From positions 19,982,501 to 20,046,500 of the forward strand of contig CM042551.1 of NCBI GenBank assembly GCA_023630585.1: a stretch of DNA of 64,000 nucleotides, in the 5' to 3' direction. Position 1 is the first letter of the stretch. Each line of letters begins with the position of its first letter. The DNA comes from Cranoglanis bouderius (Eukaryota; Chordata; Actinopteri; Siluriformes; Cranoglanididae). The notes below the pieces were generated by a model. The model had not been told where the DNA came from, searched no databases, and saw only the letters and a program-made list of their open reading frames with translations. The position numbers and the translations under genes were made by a program. Shown here one piece after another: positions 1 to 11,930 of this stretch.

Positions 1-1741
1 CTCATCAGAGATCTCAACATGGAGATAAAAATAAATACATAACAAATGCTTGTGTCAAACAAAGCCGCTTGTAAATGTCCAAATGTACATTTTCAGTGCT
101 TCAGAAAGGTATTTTCAATGGTAGGGTAATTTATAACTGCACTGGCACACCATTGTTCTGCAGCTGGCTCTGACATAATATGTTGATAATTAGGGGTGTA
201 ACGATACAGTCTGTTCATGATTTGATTCTGTTCACGATACTGGCTTCACGATTCGATTCTCAGAATATTTTGAACAAAATTTTTAATGAAGACAAATGAC
301 TGGAAAGACACCTTTTAAATGCTCTTTTTTAAAATTATTTTATGATAAAAGACACCTTTTATCATGCAAAACAATGTCCTTTTTATGTCTGTATGAAACA
401 GAGGTTTAATGTTCTAAACAAAATGTACTACAGGTTCACCATAACTTAAAAATAAAGAAATTTATAAATTTCTTTGGCTACAAAGTGCATGGCCTCCTTA
501 ATCAGATTTTCTCCCAAAAACCTGATTAATAAACAAAGTGTCTGACCCGGGGAAGATGCTGGATTGAAACACAGTGAGCTCTGCAGCAGCGCCCGAGGCG
601 TCATTTTAAACGGAAATAGAGCTCCAAAGTGGATTAAAATGCCACACTTCTGCAATCCCCATGAAAGAACGTGATCATGTGTCCACTGTGCTGTCTACAT
701 ATTTTAACTCTATAGGTTGCGCAGATTGGGACCCCTGGTGTTCTAATTGCATTAGACCCATAATTAATATAACGCTGATTTCCACAAGGTGAATCTCACA
801 TTTCTACTATGAACATCGTCACATTTTTTGAATCATAATGCATCATTACACCCCTACTGATAATGTTCATTGGTTCAATAAATAACAACAACAAAAAAAA
901 AAAGAATAAAACACTGCTGTAATACTGATCTACAACTACTCAGGTTAACACTTTGTGACCTTAGTATTATAAGGTGATGTCTGCCTTTCAATCTAGACCC
1001 TTATTTAGGTCATGACTTTTCACATTTCGGATACAACTGTTTAATGATGTGCAGCCAGTGCAACAACATAAAAGTTGTCCCTGAGCTGTCTGTGTAATGC
1101 ACAGTCATTCTGAGGTAGTTTTGGTTGTTAAATGACGTCCTGTCAGTCCCACTGTACTCTGGAGCACACCGTGACTCACTGTAGCAGTTTTCACACCGAT
1201 GTTTTGTTTTTTAAATGGTAGGTTAAAGACGTCATACTTCTGTGATACTGAAATTACCAGAGACAAAGTTTGCAGACTATGACACCCTTTGAACCGTCTG
1301 GGAGTGTTTAGAAATGAAAACAATCATATAAACCCTCCCCTTTCTGGTGGAAATTTTGATTTCCACCGTATGGTAACCACCCGAGTACAGTAACAAAAGC
1401 CCAGGATTTTAAAATGTTCGTGTTAACGAGTATACCTGAACACACAAGGTGTGAATGAGTCCATTTTTCAGTGCATAAATGAACTGTGTAGACAGTAAAC
1501 AACAACAAATGGGTACCAGTGAAATCATTCTTCCAATATTTATGTGAACATGAATAATAGTTGTGCATAATAATAAATAATTGTACACAGTTGTTTTAGT
1601 GTGTATCGTGCAGGTGTTGTTCAATCTGTGTATGTAAGTCTATGTAAGTAATTGTTTTGTAAGTAATGAGCCTTAAGTAAATTTATATAGAGATTTAAAC
1701 ATTACTGGAATTTTACTAATATGTTCAATCTTGCATTCCAG
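1..1741. other. mgrn1 intron sequence
   Basis: AT-rich intron upstream of the first visible mgrn1 exon. Apart from the hAT-type element at 191-857, I recognise nothing; the short open frames on the minus strand resemble no protein I know. Confidence 0.6.
191..857. mobile_element. hAT-type non-autonomous element (MITE)
   Basis: Terminal inverted repeats AGGGGTGTAACGAT (192-205) and CATCATTACACCCCT (841-855) bracket about 665 bp with no transposase. TGATAAT directly repeated at 184-190 and 858-864 is a target duplication of 7-8 bp, the hAT size. Confidence 0.7.
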
Positions 1742-4700
1742 CTGAACTTTGACCTGGACAGAGGTGTTTTTCCCATGGTCATCCAGGCAGTAGTGGATGA
1801 AGGAGATGGTATGTGGTCATGTGACTGTTCGACGTTCTCAGTTAGAAATGACACATATGCTAGTTGCTAAAGGAGGTGTTCTCTTTCCAGATTGTTTGGG
1901 ACATGCACACGTGCTGTTAGCTGCATTTGAGAGAGTAAGTAAGAGCTAAACTGAGGTTTGAGACAGGTTGAGCCTTTTTAAAGAGCAAAACGTGTACAGT
2001 CAGGTATATAAATATTTGCACATTGGCAAAAATATTATTTTAGCTGTCTAATACAGTGTACTGGTGTTGAAATGAAACAATGCATTAAAAAGTACAGACT
2101 TTCTGCTTTAATTTGAGGGTGTAGGAATGTAGGAATTACAGCACTCTTTGCTGTATGTGACCAAAAGTAACCAGACAGTTGGCTGCTCAGTTGTTCCATG
2201 GCCAGGTGTGTGCCCTCATTATTTTACTTGCAAGTAAGCAAAGATCAACCTAGATAAAAGATCTAGGCTTGATTTCGAGTGTGGCATTTGCGTTTGGAAT
2301 CTGTTGCTGTTAAATGCAAAGGGCTGTGACTGCCAGTGAAGCAAGTCATCATTAGGCTGAGGTATGGCCAAATCTACCATTTGGTACATTCTTAAAAAGA
2401 AAGAACACCGGTGAGCTCAGGAGCACCAGAAGGCTCGGAAGACCACAGAAAACCACCGTAGTGGATGACAGAATTCCTTCCCTGGAAAAGTAAAATACAC
2501 AGCACTTGGCCAGATCAAGAACACCCTCCAGGAGGTAGGTGCATCTGTCAAGAGAATCAAGAGAAGACTTCACCAGAGTAAATACAGAGGGTTTACCAAA
2601 AGATGTACACCACAGGTAAGCCTCAAAAACAGGAAGACCTGCAAAAACATCTAAAAAGCCTGTACAGTTCTGGAACATCATGCTATGGCGAGATGAGATA
2701 AATGAGATTAACTTGTAGCAGAATGATGGGAAGAGAAGAGCATGGAGAAGGGAAGGAAATGCTCATGATCTGAAGCGTACCACCTCATCAAATGGTGTGG
2801 GCGTGTACGCCTGCCAAAGTAACTGGTTTCCTTGTATTTACTGATGATGTGACTGTTGACAAAAGCAGCAGGATGACCTCTGAAGTGTATCGGGTGATAT
2901 TATCTACTTTAAGACTTCTTGCAGATGGACAATGGTCTGAAGCGTACTTCAAAAGCAACCTAAGACTTTTTTTAAGGCAAAAAAACTGAAAACTTCTGCA
3001 AAGGTCGATTAAATCACCTGAGCTGAATCCAACTGAGCTGCATTTCACCTCACTGAAGACGAAATCGAAGGCAAAACACTCCAAAAACAAGCAGGAACTA
3101 AAGCTGCAGCTGCAGTAAAAACCTGGCAGAGCATCACATTGTTGTCACCTGAGCCCGAATATTTATGAACCTGACTGTACATTCGGAACACGTATACCAT
3201 AAATATTGAATTGTCGATTATAATATTTATAATTTTACATTCGTTAAAAATATATGCATTGTAAAATGGATTATTTAATATTCAATTAAAGTACTTAGTA
3301 AATATTAAAGTATTAAATTAAAGCAACAGTATTGGTCCAGAATTTGACTTTTACCAGCATGTGGAGTAACAGTCTTTGAGCTGTTGGAAACTAATCTTTT
3401 TCCTTGTCCCCCACTTTGCAGCACGTTGATGGCAGCTTCTCAGTGAAGCCTCTGAAGCAGAAACAAATTGTGAGTAATATATATAATTTTTCTGAAGTAG
3501 AAGAAGACTATAATGATTATTCTTTATGTGAGATTAAATATTGGTACCAAAGTTTAGTTCGATTTGTTGCTTGATGTTGATGTTGATGTTATTGCTGGTT
3601 GTTTACAGGTGGATCGGGTTAGTTACCTGCTCCAGGAGATCTACGGCATTGAAAATAAGAACAACCAGGAGACAAAGGTGAACATAATCAGCATACTTAG
3701 TAGGGCAGCACAATATATCGTTTGTTAATTGTTATTAAAATACTGCCAAATCTAACTAGCAAAGAAAACAAAATTGAGTTTATGAGCATTCTTGTTATTA
3801 AACTATTATACTTGCTGTTAAAAATCATTAGAGACCTCCACAATGTTTTTGCAACCAGGAGGTGCAGCTGACACCCGAGACGTGTCTCACTCAGTCCCAA
3901 CGCGTAGCAGTATCATCATAGTATGATGTTTTCATATTTCAGATTCGTGTTTTAATGTTCTACTGAGAACCAGGCAGTAAAATGTGTTGTTCTTTACGCA
4001 GCCACATTCATGTTATGTCATCGTTATGGGATCACCTGGAGATCGATGTGAACAAACACGGTCAAAAGTTAGATATCAGCTTTTGGGCTGAAAATAAACT
4101 GGGCTCTGATTTGAGTACTAAAGTTTCTGTTTAATTCCTTCCTTCAGCCATCTGATGATGAGAACAGTGACAACAGTAACGAGTGTGTGGTGTGTCTGTC
4201 AGACCTGCGGGACACGCTCATCCTGCCCTGTAGACACCTGTGTCTTTGTAACTCATGTGCAGATACACTACGCTACCAGGCCAACAACTGCCCCATCTGC
4301 AGACTACGTATGTACCAGCTTAGGCTGTTTACTTGTGTTCTACTTGTGCTTAAGTATTTGGTTTATAAAATTGTCCAATAGTGGTTACATACAGTTTGGG
4401 AAACTGGTGTGTGTGTCTGTGTGTGTGTGTGTGTGTGTAGCTTTTCGTGCCCTGCTGCAGATCAGAGCAGTGAGGAAGAAGCCTGGAGCGCTCTCTCCCG
4501 TCTCTTTCAGCCCTGTGCTGGCTCAGAGCATGGACCACGATGAGCACTCGGTACGTCTCTTACCACATTGCATTTAACGTCAACGTATAATACTACAGAA
4601 GTAATAGAATTTCTGTAGATGTTGTTAGCTTGAGCAGCCCGTCATTGTGAACCTGGATCAAGATAATGTAGTTGTTGTTTTTTTTAATCCTCAGAGCACT

Positions 4701-7700
4701 GACTCGGTTCCCCCCGGCTTTGAGCCCATTTCCCTGTTGGAGGCTCTCAATGGCCTCACTGCCATGTCCCCTGCTGTGCCGTCAGCCCCTCTGTACGATG
4801 AGATCAACTTCTCAGGCAGCCTGAGTGGGGACAGCAGGCAGCTGAGCTCCCCTGAACATTCTGGAGAAAGCAGCCTTCAAAAGGGCAAAGTCAGCAAGTC
4901 ACCTGACAGGTACAGACCTGCCATATGTAAAGCTGTACTGCACCCCAAAACGTTGCTCATAACGACTTGAAGAGCTTTGCTACGCAGTATATAATCATGT
5001 TAAAGTTGGAATGTGTAGAAGTCTTGGTTGAGCTGTTCTCTGACCTCTCCATAGCACACTACGCTCACCGTCGTCACCTATCCAGGAGGAGGATGAGGAG
5101 AAGCTGTCCGAGATGTCTGACGCACAGGCCCACACCCTGCTGTCCAGCAGTCCAGCTCCGACTGAGGTCAGCTTCTGTGTCCAATCAGTCCTGTTTCCTC
5201 TGTTTCATAGTCTCTCACACACTTATGTTTTTCTCTCCCTTTCATTCATAGGACACTGGTGCAGAGGATGCGCCTGACTCTCTGTCTCCAGAAGACGGTT
5301 AGTGCCAAGAAAACCTTTCGCTAGTCAAAGCTAAAGATGGCAGAGATCCGATATCCAGTGTTGATATCAGGCTGATATCAGTTGAAAATTTTGGATTGTG
5401 CATAGAAAGGAGAAAAAGGAATGAGTGCGATCCAGGTCCATAACAAATGTAGCCTGAAATAATTACAGAATTGCTTGTAGCATGATGTAATGTAACGTAC
5501 AGTGACATAAAGCAGGTCATGTTTTTAAGAACAGTCACTGCCTACAGTTGAGGTTAAGTTTACATACAGTACGCCTTGTAGAATCTGCAAATTGTTAATA
5601 ATTTAAAAAAATAATAATAAGAGGGATCATAAAAAATGCATTTAGTTTTTTATTTAGTTCTGCCCTGAATAAGCTATTTCACATAACAGATATTTACATA
5701 TAGTCCACAAGACACGATAATAAATGAATTTACACAAATGAGCCAGTTAAAAAGTTTATAACTCTCGATTCTTAATACTGTCCACTGTTCCTCAGAAAAA
5801 TCCTCCAGGTCCTGCACATTCTTTGCTTTTCCAGCATCTTCTGCATTTTTGACCCCTTTCCAACAGACTGTATGACGTTAAGATCCATCTTTTCACACTG
5901 AGGATAACTGAGAGACTCAAACACAACTATTACAAAAGGTGCAAACATTCACCGATTCTCAAGAAGGCAACACGATACATTAAGAGCCAGGGGGGTGTAA
6001 ACTTTTGAACAGGATGATCGGTGTAAATTGTTATTTAAATGTTTCCCAGAAGGTAAAATAATATCTTATGTAGCTTGTAAAGGGCAAGTATTAAATGAAA
6101 AAAAAAAAACCAAGATCTTTAAACAAAGTAATAACTTTATATTTAACAAATTTTACTTAACAATTAAATGTATACCCATTTTTATTTAAGCGTTCAATTC
6201 ATATATCCAATTCAAATTTGCACACTTACATTATTTTGATCATATTTATATGTCTTCATATCCATAAACAAATATGTTTACAAAAAAAAACATTTTGGGT
6301 TTAAAAAACAACTCAAAGTTAAATAGAGAATGTTTTTAATAATCGTCTGTAACAGCACAGCTCTGATGGTAGCGCAGACTGTCAAGTGAAATCACAGGGT
6401 TATATTAATGCTCTTGTAGTAATATGGGGATGGTTATGGCAGATAACCCTGCATAATTTAATTTGTATAAGAGGAAAAACACGTTGGGACGTTGTGTTGT
6501 GTCTGGCCTCTTCATTGAATTTATCTGAATAAATGGGCAGTCACACTAGACCTTCAGCACACGAAATTTCTTCGGAGGCCGCTGCGAATATGTTTTATGA
6601 TCAATTAAACAGCCGCAATATGGCCGACAACCTGCTATCACCTCACACGCCAAGACTGTTTTTTTAATCCACAGTTATGAAATAATTTTACAAATATTTG
6701 TTTCAGTGTTAAAAATATACCATCTGTTCCTGTATACAGCGACACCACAATCCAGGCAGCTTCTCTTCTGATGTTGATTTTATAATCTTTTAAAGCTGAG
6801 TTGTATGAAACGGGATGGTTTTAGCGACACCACTATAATCGGTGCTTCCTCCATCTTGGATTTTCTGAAGAGGTCACGGCGTAAGGTGCCGATCTATTTA
6901 TTGGTCACACGTCTTCGCGTGATGCGAATTCGCGGGTCAGAGCTCACCAAACGCGAATTTGGAACACTGCGAAATGCGAAACTTCTTCGCATGAGCTTGT
7001 GTTTCCAGTCTCCAGCATTCACATGCATATGAATGGGAAGTCAGCGGAACGAAAAGTCTAAAAGTGACCGCCCCTCATGCAGGTCCACGGAGGCATTAAA
7101 GAGAAAAGTCCCATATCAAACGACCAGTGAATTTGAAGAAAAAAAAGAAAAAAAAACCCACACAGGTTGTGCTTGGTCATTGTGATTGATGTGTCTCTGC
7201 AGTACGTTGTGTGATGTGTGATGTTTGGGTGTGTGCAGAGGACAGGGTGAATTCTGAGGGAGAGATTATGCCCGACTGCATCAGCGAGCGCAGCAGCCTG
7301 ACCAAAGCTGAGAGCGACCCACCTGGTGAGCGGCATTTCTAATTCAGCATTCACGAGGGGAAATTTCCATCTGATGCTCTCTTCCTCCTACATGCTTGGT
7401 TGGCAGTGTGTGATATCTGTTTGTTCCCCTTGCCTGTTTTTCTAGCAGCCACGTCCAGATCACTTTAACTTGCCTTTTTGTCAGCTATGCAATCTAACCT
7501 GTGTGCTGTATTCTCTTTTTATTCTGTTTCCTACTTTTGTTCGCTTGCGTTCGCCTTCGTTTTTCCTCCCCGCGGTCTTGCACTGGGCAGCTCTAGGTCC
7601 TGATTCCTGCTCTATCGGTATGGAAGAGTAACTCTGGTATGTAGGCCTTTCTGTCTCCTCTGTCTTCATGTTCTTCTCTGAGCCTTGTACAAGCAAAATC

Positions 7701-7905
7701 ATGGTCTTGATCAACATCAGACCCTGCAGTTAGGCCGTGATGTCTGCTTTGTGTTTGATTGCTGATCTAGACACTGATTTGAAGGTGCCCTTTCTGCCTT
7801 GCAGGTTCGTCAGGCTCCATGGAGAGTTTGATTACTCGGAGCACAAGCTGCTCTAGCCAGCCGCTGCTCTCTCCCATGAGCACTTTGCACATGGAGGATG
7901 AATAA
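1742..7905 (+). CDS. mgrn1: Mahogunin RING finger 1, E3 ubiquitin ligase (3' part of gene, 11 exons)
   Basis: E3 ubiquitin ligase of the MGRN1/RNF157 family; in mammals it modifies TSG101 and tubulin and damps melanocortin-receptor signalling. Exons: 1742-1808, 1891-1934, 3422-3469, 3609-3677, 4148-4307, 4441-4550, 4695-4909, 5055-5166, 5252-5297, 7239-7325, 7805-7905. All have AG acceptors and GT donors and the phases join without error to give 352 residues ending in HMEDE and TAA. The first visible residues LNFDLDRGVFPMVIQ and ...VKPLKQKQIVDRVSYLL are the conserved MGRN1 domain; the RING follows, then a Ser/Pro-rich tail. Exon 4695-4909 carries a PSAP tetrapeptide (VPSAPLYDE), the TSG101-binding motif known in this family. 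The upstream exons with the start codon lie outside the window. RNF157 is the only close alternative; the RING-flanking sequence and PSAP tail fit MGRN1 better. Confidence 0.95.
1997..3177 (+). mobile_element. Degraded Tc1-like transposon in an mgrn1 intron
   Basis: Ends CAGTCAGGTATATAAATATT and AATATTTATGAACCTGACTG are inverted and flanked by TA. Between them, broken plus-strand frames still resemble a Tc1 transposase: MVWACTPAKVTGFLVFTDDV (2792 on), and further on SPELNPTELHF, a decayed form of the DDE-domain SPDLNPIE motif. Many stops and frameshifts; long dead. Confidence 0.75.
4148..4307 (+). CDS. mgrn1: mgrn1 exon encoding the C3HC4 RING finger
   Basis: Reads PSDDENSDNSNECVVCLSD and then the zinc ligands in order: CVVC, CRHLCLCNSC (Cys-x-His-x3-Cys-x2-Cys) and CPIC. 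All eight metal ligands of a C3HC4 RING are present, so E2 binding should be intact. The exon ends one base into a proline codon that is completed by the next exon (C|CT), giving RLPFRALLQ, the family sequence. Confidence 0.95.
4407..4438 (+). repeat. (TG)n acting as the acceptor tract of an mgrn1 exon
   Basis: Thirty-two bases of TG with one interruption, ending one base before the AG of the 4441 exon. Confidence 0.95.
4441..4550 (+). CDS. mgrn1: mgrn1 exon with a TG-repeat acceptor
   Basis: Encodes PFRALLQIRAVRKKPGALSP and on to MDHDEHS. The 3' splice site is unusual: instead of a C/T tract, a 32-base TG repeat (4407-4438) runs up to the AG at 4439-4440. The reading frame and protein match leave no doubt that the exon is used. 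Confidence 0.93.
5538..6030. mobile_element. Decayed Tc1/Sleeping Beauty-like non-autonomous element
   Basis: Begins ACAGTTGAGGTTAAGTTTACATAC, close to the known salmonid-type Tc1 terminus, and ends near GTGTAAACTTTTGAACAGG at about 6000. No transposase reading frame is visible. Boundaries are approximate; it lies in the intron between mgrn1 exons 5252-5297 and 7239-7325. Confidence 0.5.
6535..7073. mobile_element. MITE with imperfect terminal inverted repeats
   Basis: Left end GGCAGTCACACTAGACCTT and the reverse complement of the right end, GGCGGTCACTTTTAGACTTT, are imperfect inverted repeats. The inside is rich in GCGAA/TTCGC words and has no open frame. It sits directly upstream of mgrn1 exon 7239. 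Confidence 0.5.
7591..7636 (+). CDS. mgrn1: mgrn1 alternative penultimate exon giving a short C-terminus
   Basis: After a good acceptor (ctgggcag), the frame left open by exon 7239-7325 (one G) reads ALGPDSCSIGMEE and TAA at 7629-7631. A splice donor (gtatgt) follows at 7637. From memory, mammalian MGRN1 ends in a nearly identical LGPESCSVGIEE, so this is a real conserved exon. If included, the visible protein is 332 residues; if skipped, the last exon 7805-7905 supplies GSSGSMESLITR...HMEDE. Mammalian MGRN1 is known to be alternatively spliced at its 3' end, which fits. Confidence 0.8.
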
Positions 7906-9187
7906 CTGGACCTTGATCCCCCTTCTGTCCCCGAGGCTTCTTCTACAAACCTCCCTTAATGGTGTCTCCTGCAGCTTTATTCACGTAGCCATGAACAGCA
8001 ATTTCTCTTACAATCCAGTGTCTGGTTGCTTAAATAGTACAGCTGTTTGTGTATTTCATTCTTCTTCTTTTGTTTCACCTGAATTTTCTTTAGTGCATTT
8101 TATTTATTTGTCAAATCCAGCATAGCACACAGGAAGTTGGGAGAAATAAGGATTTATTCTCGTTGCCTGGGCTTAATATGGTAGATTTGATTCATTAATG
8201 GGGGGAAAAAATATTAAAATATTAGGAGTATTACTACAGACACAACACTAACCCGATACAGCTCATGTTTAAAGCACAACTTATTATTCGACACTGTTCT
8301 AAAACCTTTTGAGGACTAATAAAAGCAGTGTCGATTATAATATAGAGATATTAACGATATTTGTGTATAATCCAGACCTGTAACCCGGCGAATTTGATAT
8401 GAAGTCATGTTTTAGAGCGAGCTCTCGTTTTTCCGTTTTACTGAGCGATGGAGGGAGTCTCCAGAACCGCGACCTTGTTTAAGACGTGTGTGTGTGTGTG
8501 TGTGTAATGTACAGACTTTTGCTTTCTTATCAGTTTTATGACCACATATATCTATCGCTTTAAGTGTATTTGCATTCCTCCTACATATATTCTGTAGAAC
8601 TTATTACACTACGGTTTTTGAAGTGTATATATAGAGAGAGTCATTCCTTTAACGCATCTTCTTGTGAAGGAGAAGTGCAGTTAATCCACTACGTGGTCGA
8701 GTTGGTGTGCATTAAGCCGGTGGTCACAAGACGTTTTGTGAACCACTCCTATACAGGTGTCGTATACTGTATGTTAGGATCTCTCGATCGTTATGTCGCA
8801 AGAGATGACTCAGCAGCTCAAATCATTTAATCATTTGACTCTCAACACGTATTCATTCCATCTCCTCCAGCCCAACGCACCACGATATACAGTGTCATGC
8901 AAAGGCTTTGTACATGCAGCATTATGCATAGAGGTCTATGTGCCTTTAAAAACAAGTCTGGCTACTTAGTGCTTTGAGCTGTTCAGTTCTTGTGATTAAA
9001 GAACACATTTGGAGGCTTGAGGTAGGTGTGTGTGTGTGTGTATGACCATGCTCTGAAACACACTGTAGGCTGGTGTTATTGTTTCTATGATACTAAGTAT
9101 TTCAAAAACGGTTTAAACCAGTGTTTTATGATTGATTAAACAGCCACAATATTAGATAGTTATATTAATTGATACTTGTTTGATTTA

Positions 9188-9229
<42 letters not shown>

Positions 9230-9640
9230 CACATGTGAAGGCTGTTGAATGTGATCTCAAGAGTTGCTATGAATAGATTTATAATTAACCCCTCGCAGTT
9301 TGCTCTGTAAACGGATTATTAAAGCGCATATGCAATATCGATAAGTGGCTTTATATAAAGATCAGACGAAGCTCTGCATGATATGTAAATAAAGATGATA
9401 TATTTAACACTATCTGTGGAAAAATGCTTACTTATCTCCCTCTGATAATGTGCCATTTCAACCTGATGATCCACTGTGCCTTCTTGTATCTCCTTGTAAT
9501 CTTATTGGCCTGGTATCCAGGATGTTATCATCAGGTCAGCTGTGTTTCTGAAGCTCAACATTAACATTATGTTGTGTTCAAGTGTGTGCAGTGTACAAGT
9601 GCATGTAAATTACCAATAAAATTCATTCTTCAATAACTCT
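7906..9640 (+). other. mgrn1: mgrn1 3' UTR with candidate poly(A) signals
   Basis: About 1.7 kb of AT-rich sequence after the stop codon with no further gene. AATAAA occurs at 9388-9393 and 9615-9620. The second is followed by a T-rich stretch and is the likelier end. A TG repeat running into a CG repeat lies at 9190-9230. The true 3' end cannot be fixed from sequence alone. Confidence 0.45.
9190..9230 (+). repeat. (TG)n(CG)n dinucleotide tract
   Basis: Alternating purine-pyrimidine tract, TG units passing into CGCGCGC, in the presumed mgrn1 3' UTR. Confidence 0.9.
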
Positions 9641-9816
9641 ACTCCATGGCCATTTTAATGCGTAAAAGCTAGGACTGAGAAATCCAGGACAACAATGACC
9701 ACTATAACATAAAGCAAACAGTTTGTTAAATGCCAGAATGAAGTGTGTAATTTGAATTCACTCATTAAATTCTTAGCTGTTTCATGTTAAACAGACAGTG
9801 CTGCACACCGCAATAT

Positions 9817-10380
9817 ATACACTCCCTCACCACTTTATTAGGAACACCTGTATACCTGCTCATTCAGCCATGGAAGATTTAGATGAAAGTTTTAGTGAGC
9901 CTGCACACACACTACTCTCAGGTTCCTGTTCCCGATGTGGTCTCCTGCTGTTGTGTTCCAGCCACCTCAAAGTTTAGCATGTTCTGAGATGCTTTTCTGC
10001 TCACCACATTTGTAAAGAATGGTTATTTCAGTTATTTATTTGAGTCAGTTCTGACCGTTCTCCTCTGTCATCAACAAGCTGTTACCACCCACAGAACTGC
10101 CACTCGCTGGATTTTGTTTTCTTCCCCCCCCCCCCCCGCACTATTCTGTGTAAACTCTAGAGACATGAAAATCCCAGGAGATCAGCTGTTTCTGAAGTAC
10201 TCACACCAGCCTGTCTGACACCAACAATTATGCCACAGTCACTAAGATCACATTTTATCCCCATTCTCATGTCTGATGTGAACATTGACTGAAGCTCTTA
10301 AACTGCATCTGTGTGATTTTGTGTCTTACGCTGCTACATTGTAATTGATTGATTGCATAATTGTATGAATGTTCGGGTAT
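9817..10380. repeat. Dispersed repeat, 'CACTTTATTAGGAACACCTGT' family, old copy
   Basis: Starts CTCACCACTTTATTAGGAAC and shares its head with the copy at 25250-25529. The middle is decayed and contains a poly-C run (about 10122-10137). The right terminus seen in the other copy is not recognisable here. Confidence 0.6.
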
Positions 10381-10894
10381 GCTCGTGCCTTCAAACACGC
10401 CGAAATCATTTGCTTCCTTAATGCGCAGCTTCCTGCACAGATACATCTGGAAAAAAATTTTTCTCAGCAGTATTAATCAGTTAGATACAATGAAACTAGA
10501 CAGATTAGATATACACACAACACAAACACTTAAAGGAGACAAGACAGCAGCTGGGAATTACATTTACAGATGTTCTGCCATTATCACAAGCAACAGCTAC
10601 AAAAAAGGGAAAATTGTACCTTCATTTTTATTTATTTATTTACTTATTTTTTAAAAAAATCAAATGTGTTATAAATGGTGATTTTTTTACATTTTTTTTT
10701 CTTTTGTCTGGTTGAACTTTTCATGCTTTAAATAAGATTTAACAAAGTAAAGCTCTTAAATGTTTACATAAGACAGCTTTAAGAGACACATTCAAATAAA
10801 TTAGAGCATGCCCACAGGGATACAAACTATTGAGATTGATAATAAAATAAATGCTGACTAAGACTCAACTGCTGTAAAAATGACTGGCATGTTT

Positions 10895-10975
10895 TTTTGG
10901 GTCGTTGGAGAAAACCAGAGACCCTGGAGAAAACCCACGTGGACATGGGGAGAACATGCACAGCAACTCCACCAT
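10895..10975 (-). repeat. Fragment of tRNA-derived SINE family
   Basis: Resembles the complementary strand of the SINE body found at 47449-47715 (AGAACATGCA, GGAGAAAACCCA). Truncated and directly abutted by the next element. Confidence 0.5.
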
Positions 10976-11420
10976 GTTTCCATCCAAGTTGTGGATTTGA
11001 CTTATGCAAAAAATTGGAATATTGGTTAAAACATTTGCGAATAAAACACCGTTTCCATCCCCTGTGTTCAAGAGAACAAAACCGTCACTTCCGGGCGCAA
11101 AGTCATCAAACCCAAACATACCGCTTGCTCTCTGACATTTTTACTTTTCTGAGCCAATTATCCAATCACATGATTTGTTGAAGCAAAGTCACAGGAATTT
11201 TTTTGATGCACATCAACGAATTTATTCAGTAAATGTGTTTCTATCGTAGTTTATGCGCATGTCTTCTTATCGAAAAATATATATACAGTATATCCACCTC
11301 AACTGAGCACATACATAAGTTTTTTATGTGCATTTTGAGATTTTATTCGCATCTGGTGTTTCCATCCTGTGTTTTTATGCGATATCCCAAAATCTGCATG
11401 AAAATACGTGGATGGAAACA
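10976..11420. mobile_element. MITE with GTTTCCATCCA termini
   Basis: GTTTCCATCCAAG at 10976-10988 is inverted as TGGATGGAAAC at 11409-11419. The inside carries further GTTTCCATCC and GCGAATAAAA words in both orientations. No coding potential. Confidence 0.55.
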
Positions 11421-11569
11421 TAGCTACTGCCAGTATGTTTGTAGAGTTACCTGAAAACGAAACATCAGTACTTTCTCTAAGGTGAATTCGCTTGTTATTT
11501 TCACTCATTTCAACTTTTAAGTGCCTTACAATACATTCATTTAGAAATACAAATATTATTCCCTGTTTT

Positions 11570-11930
11570 GGGGCCAGAACGTGAGTTCTTTATCGAAATT
11601 ATTTCATTCAAGAGGTCAGAACTGCAAAGGTGAAAATATCTTGAAAAAAGAAAAATTTATGCAATATTTCCTATTATAAGATTACATTAAAGTAAATATA
11701 AGGTTATTATAACTTATTTCTATACATTTTTACCCACTTCAAGCTGGAAATGGTCTTGTTATACAATAGAATAAGAATTTCAAATGTAAAGCTTGAAATG
11801 AGTAAAAAAAAAAAAGTCTACAATTTTAATAATCTTATATTTAATTTAATGTAATCTTATAATAGAAACTACTAGATAAATTTGACTATATTTGAAATAG
11901 TTTCTCTTGCTAAGGTGTCATTTCTTCAGT
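11570..11930. mobile_element. Palindromic hairpin MITE
   Basis: The two halves are imperfect inverted repeats of each other: TATTATAAGATTACATTAAA (from 11672) against TTTAATGTAATCTTATAATA (to 11865), with AAGCTGGAAATGGTCTTG against CAAATGTAAAGCTTGAAATG nearer the centre. A related sequence is at 35275-35440. Confidence 0.6.

Noticed and set aside
4155..4577. 140-codon plus-strand frame across two mgrn1 exons
   Set aside because: Out of frame with the RING-finger reading and runs through the TG repeat and intron.
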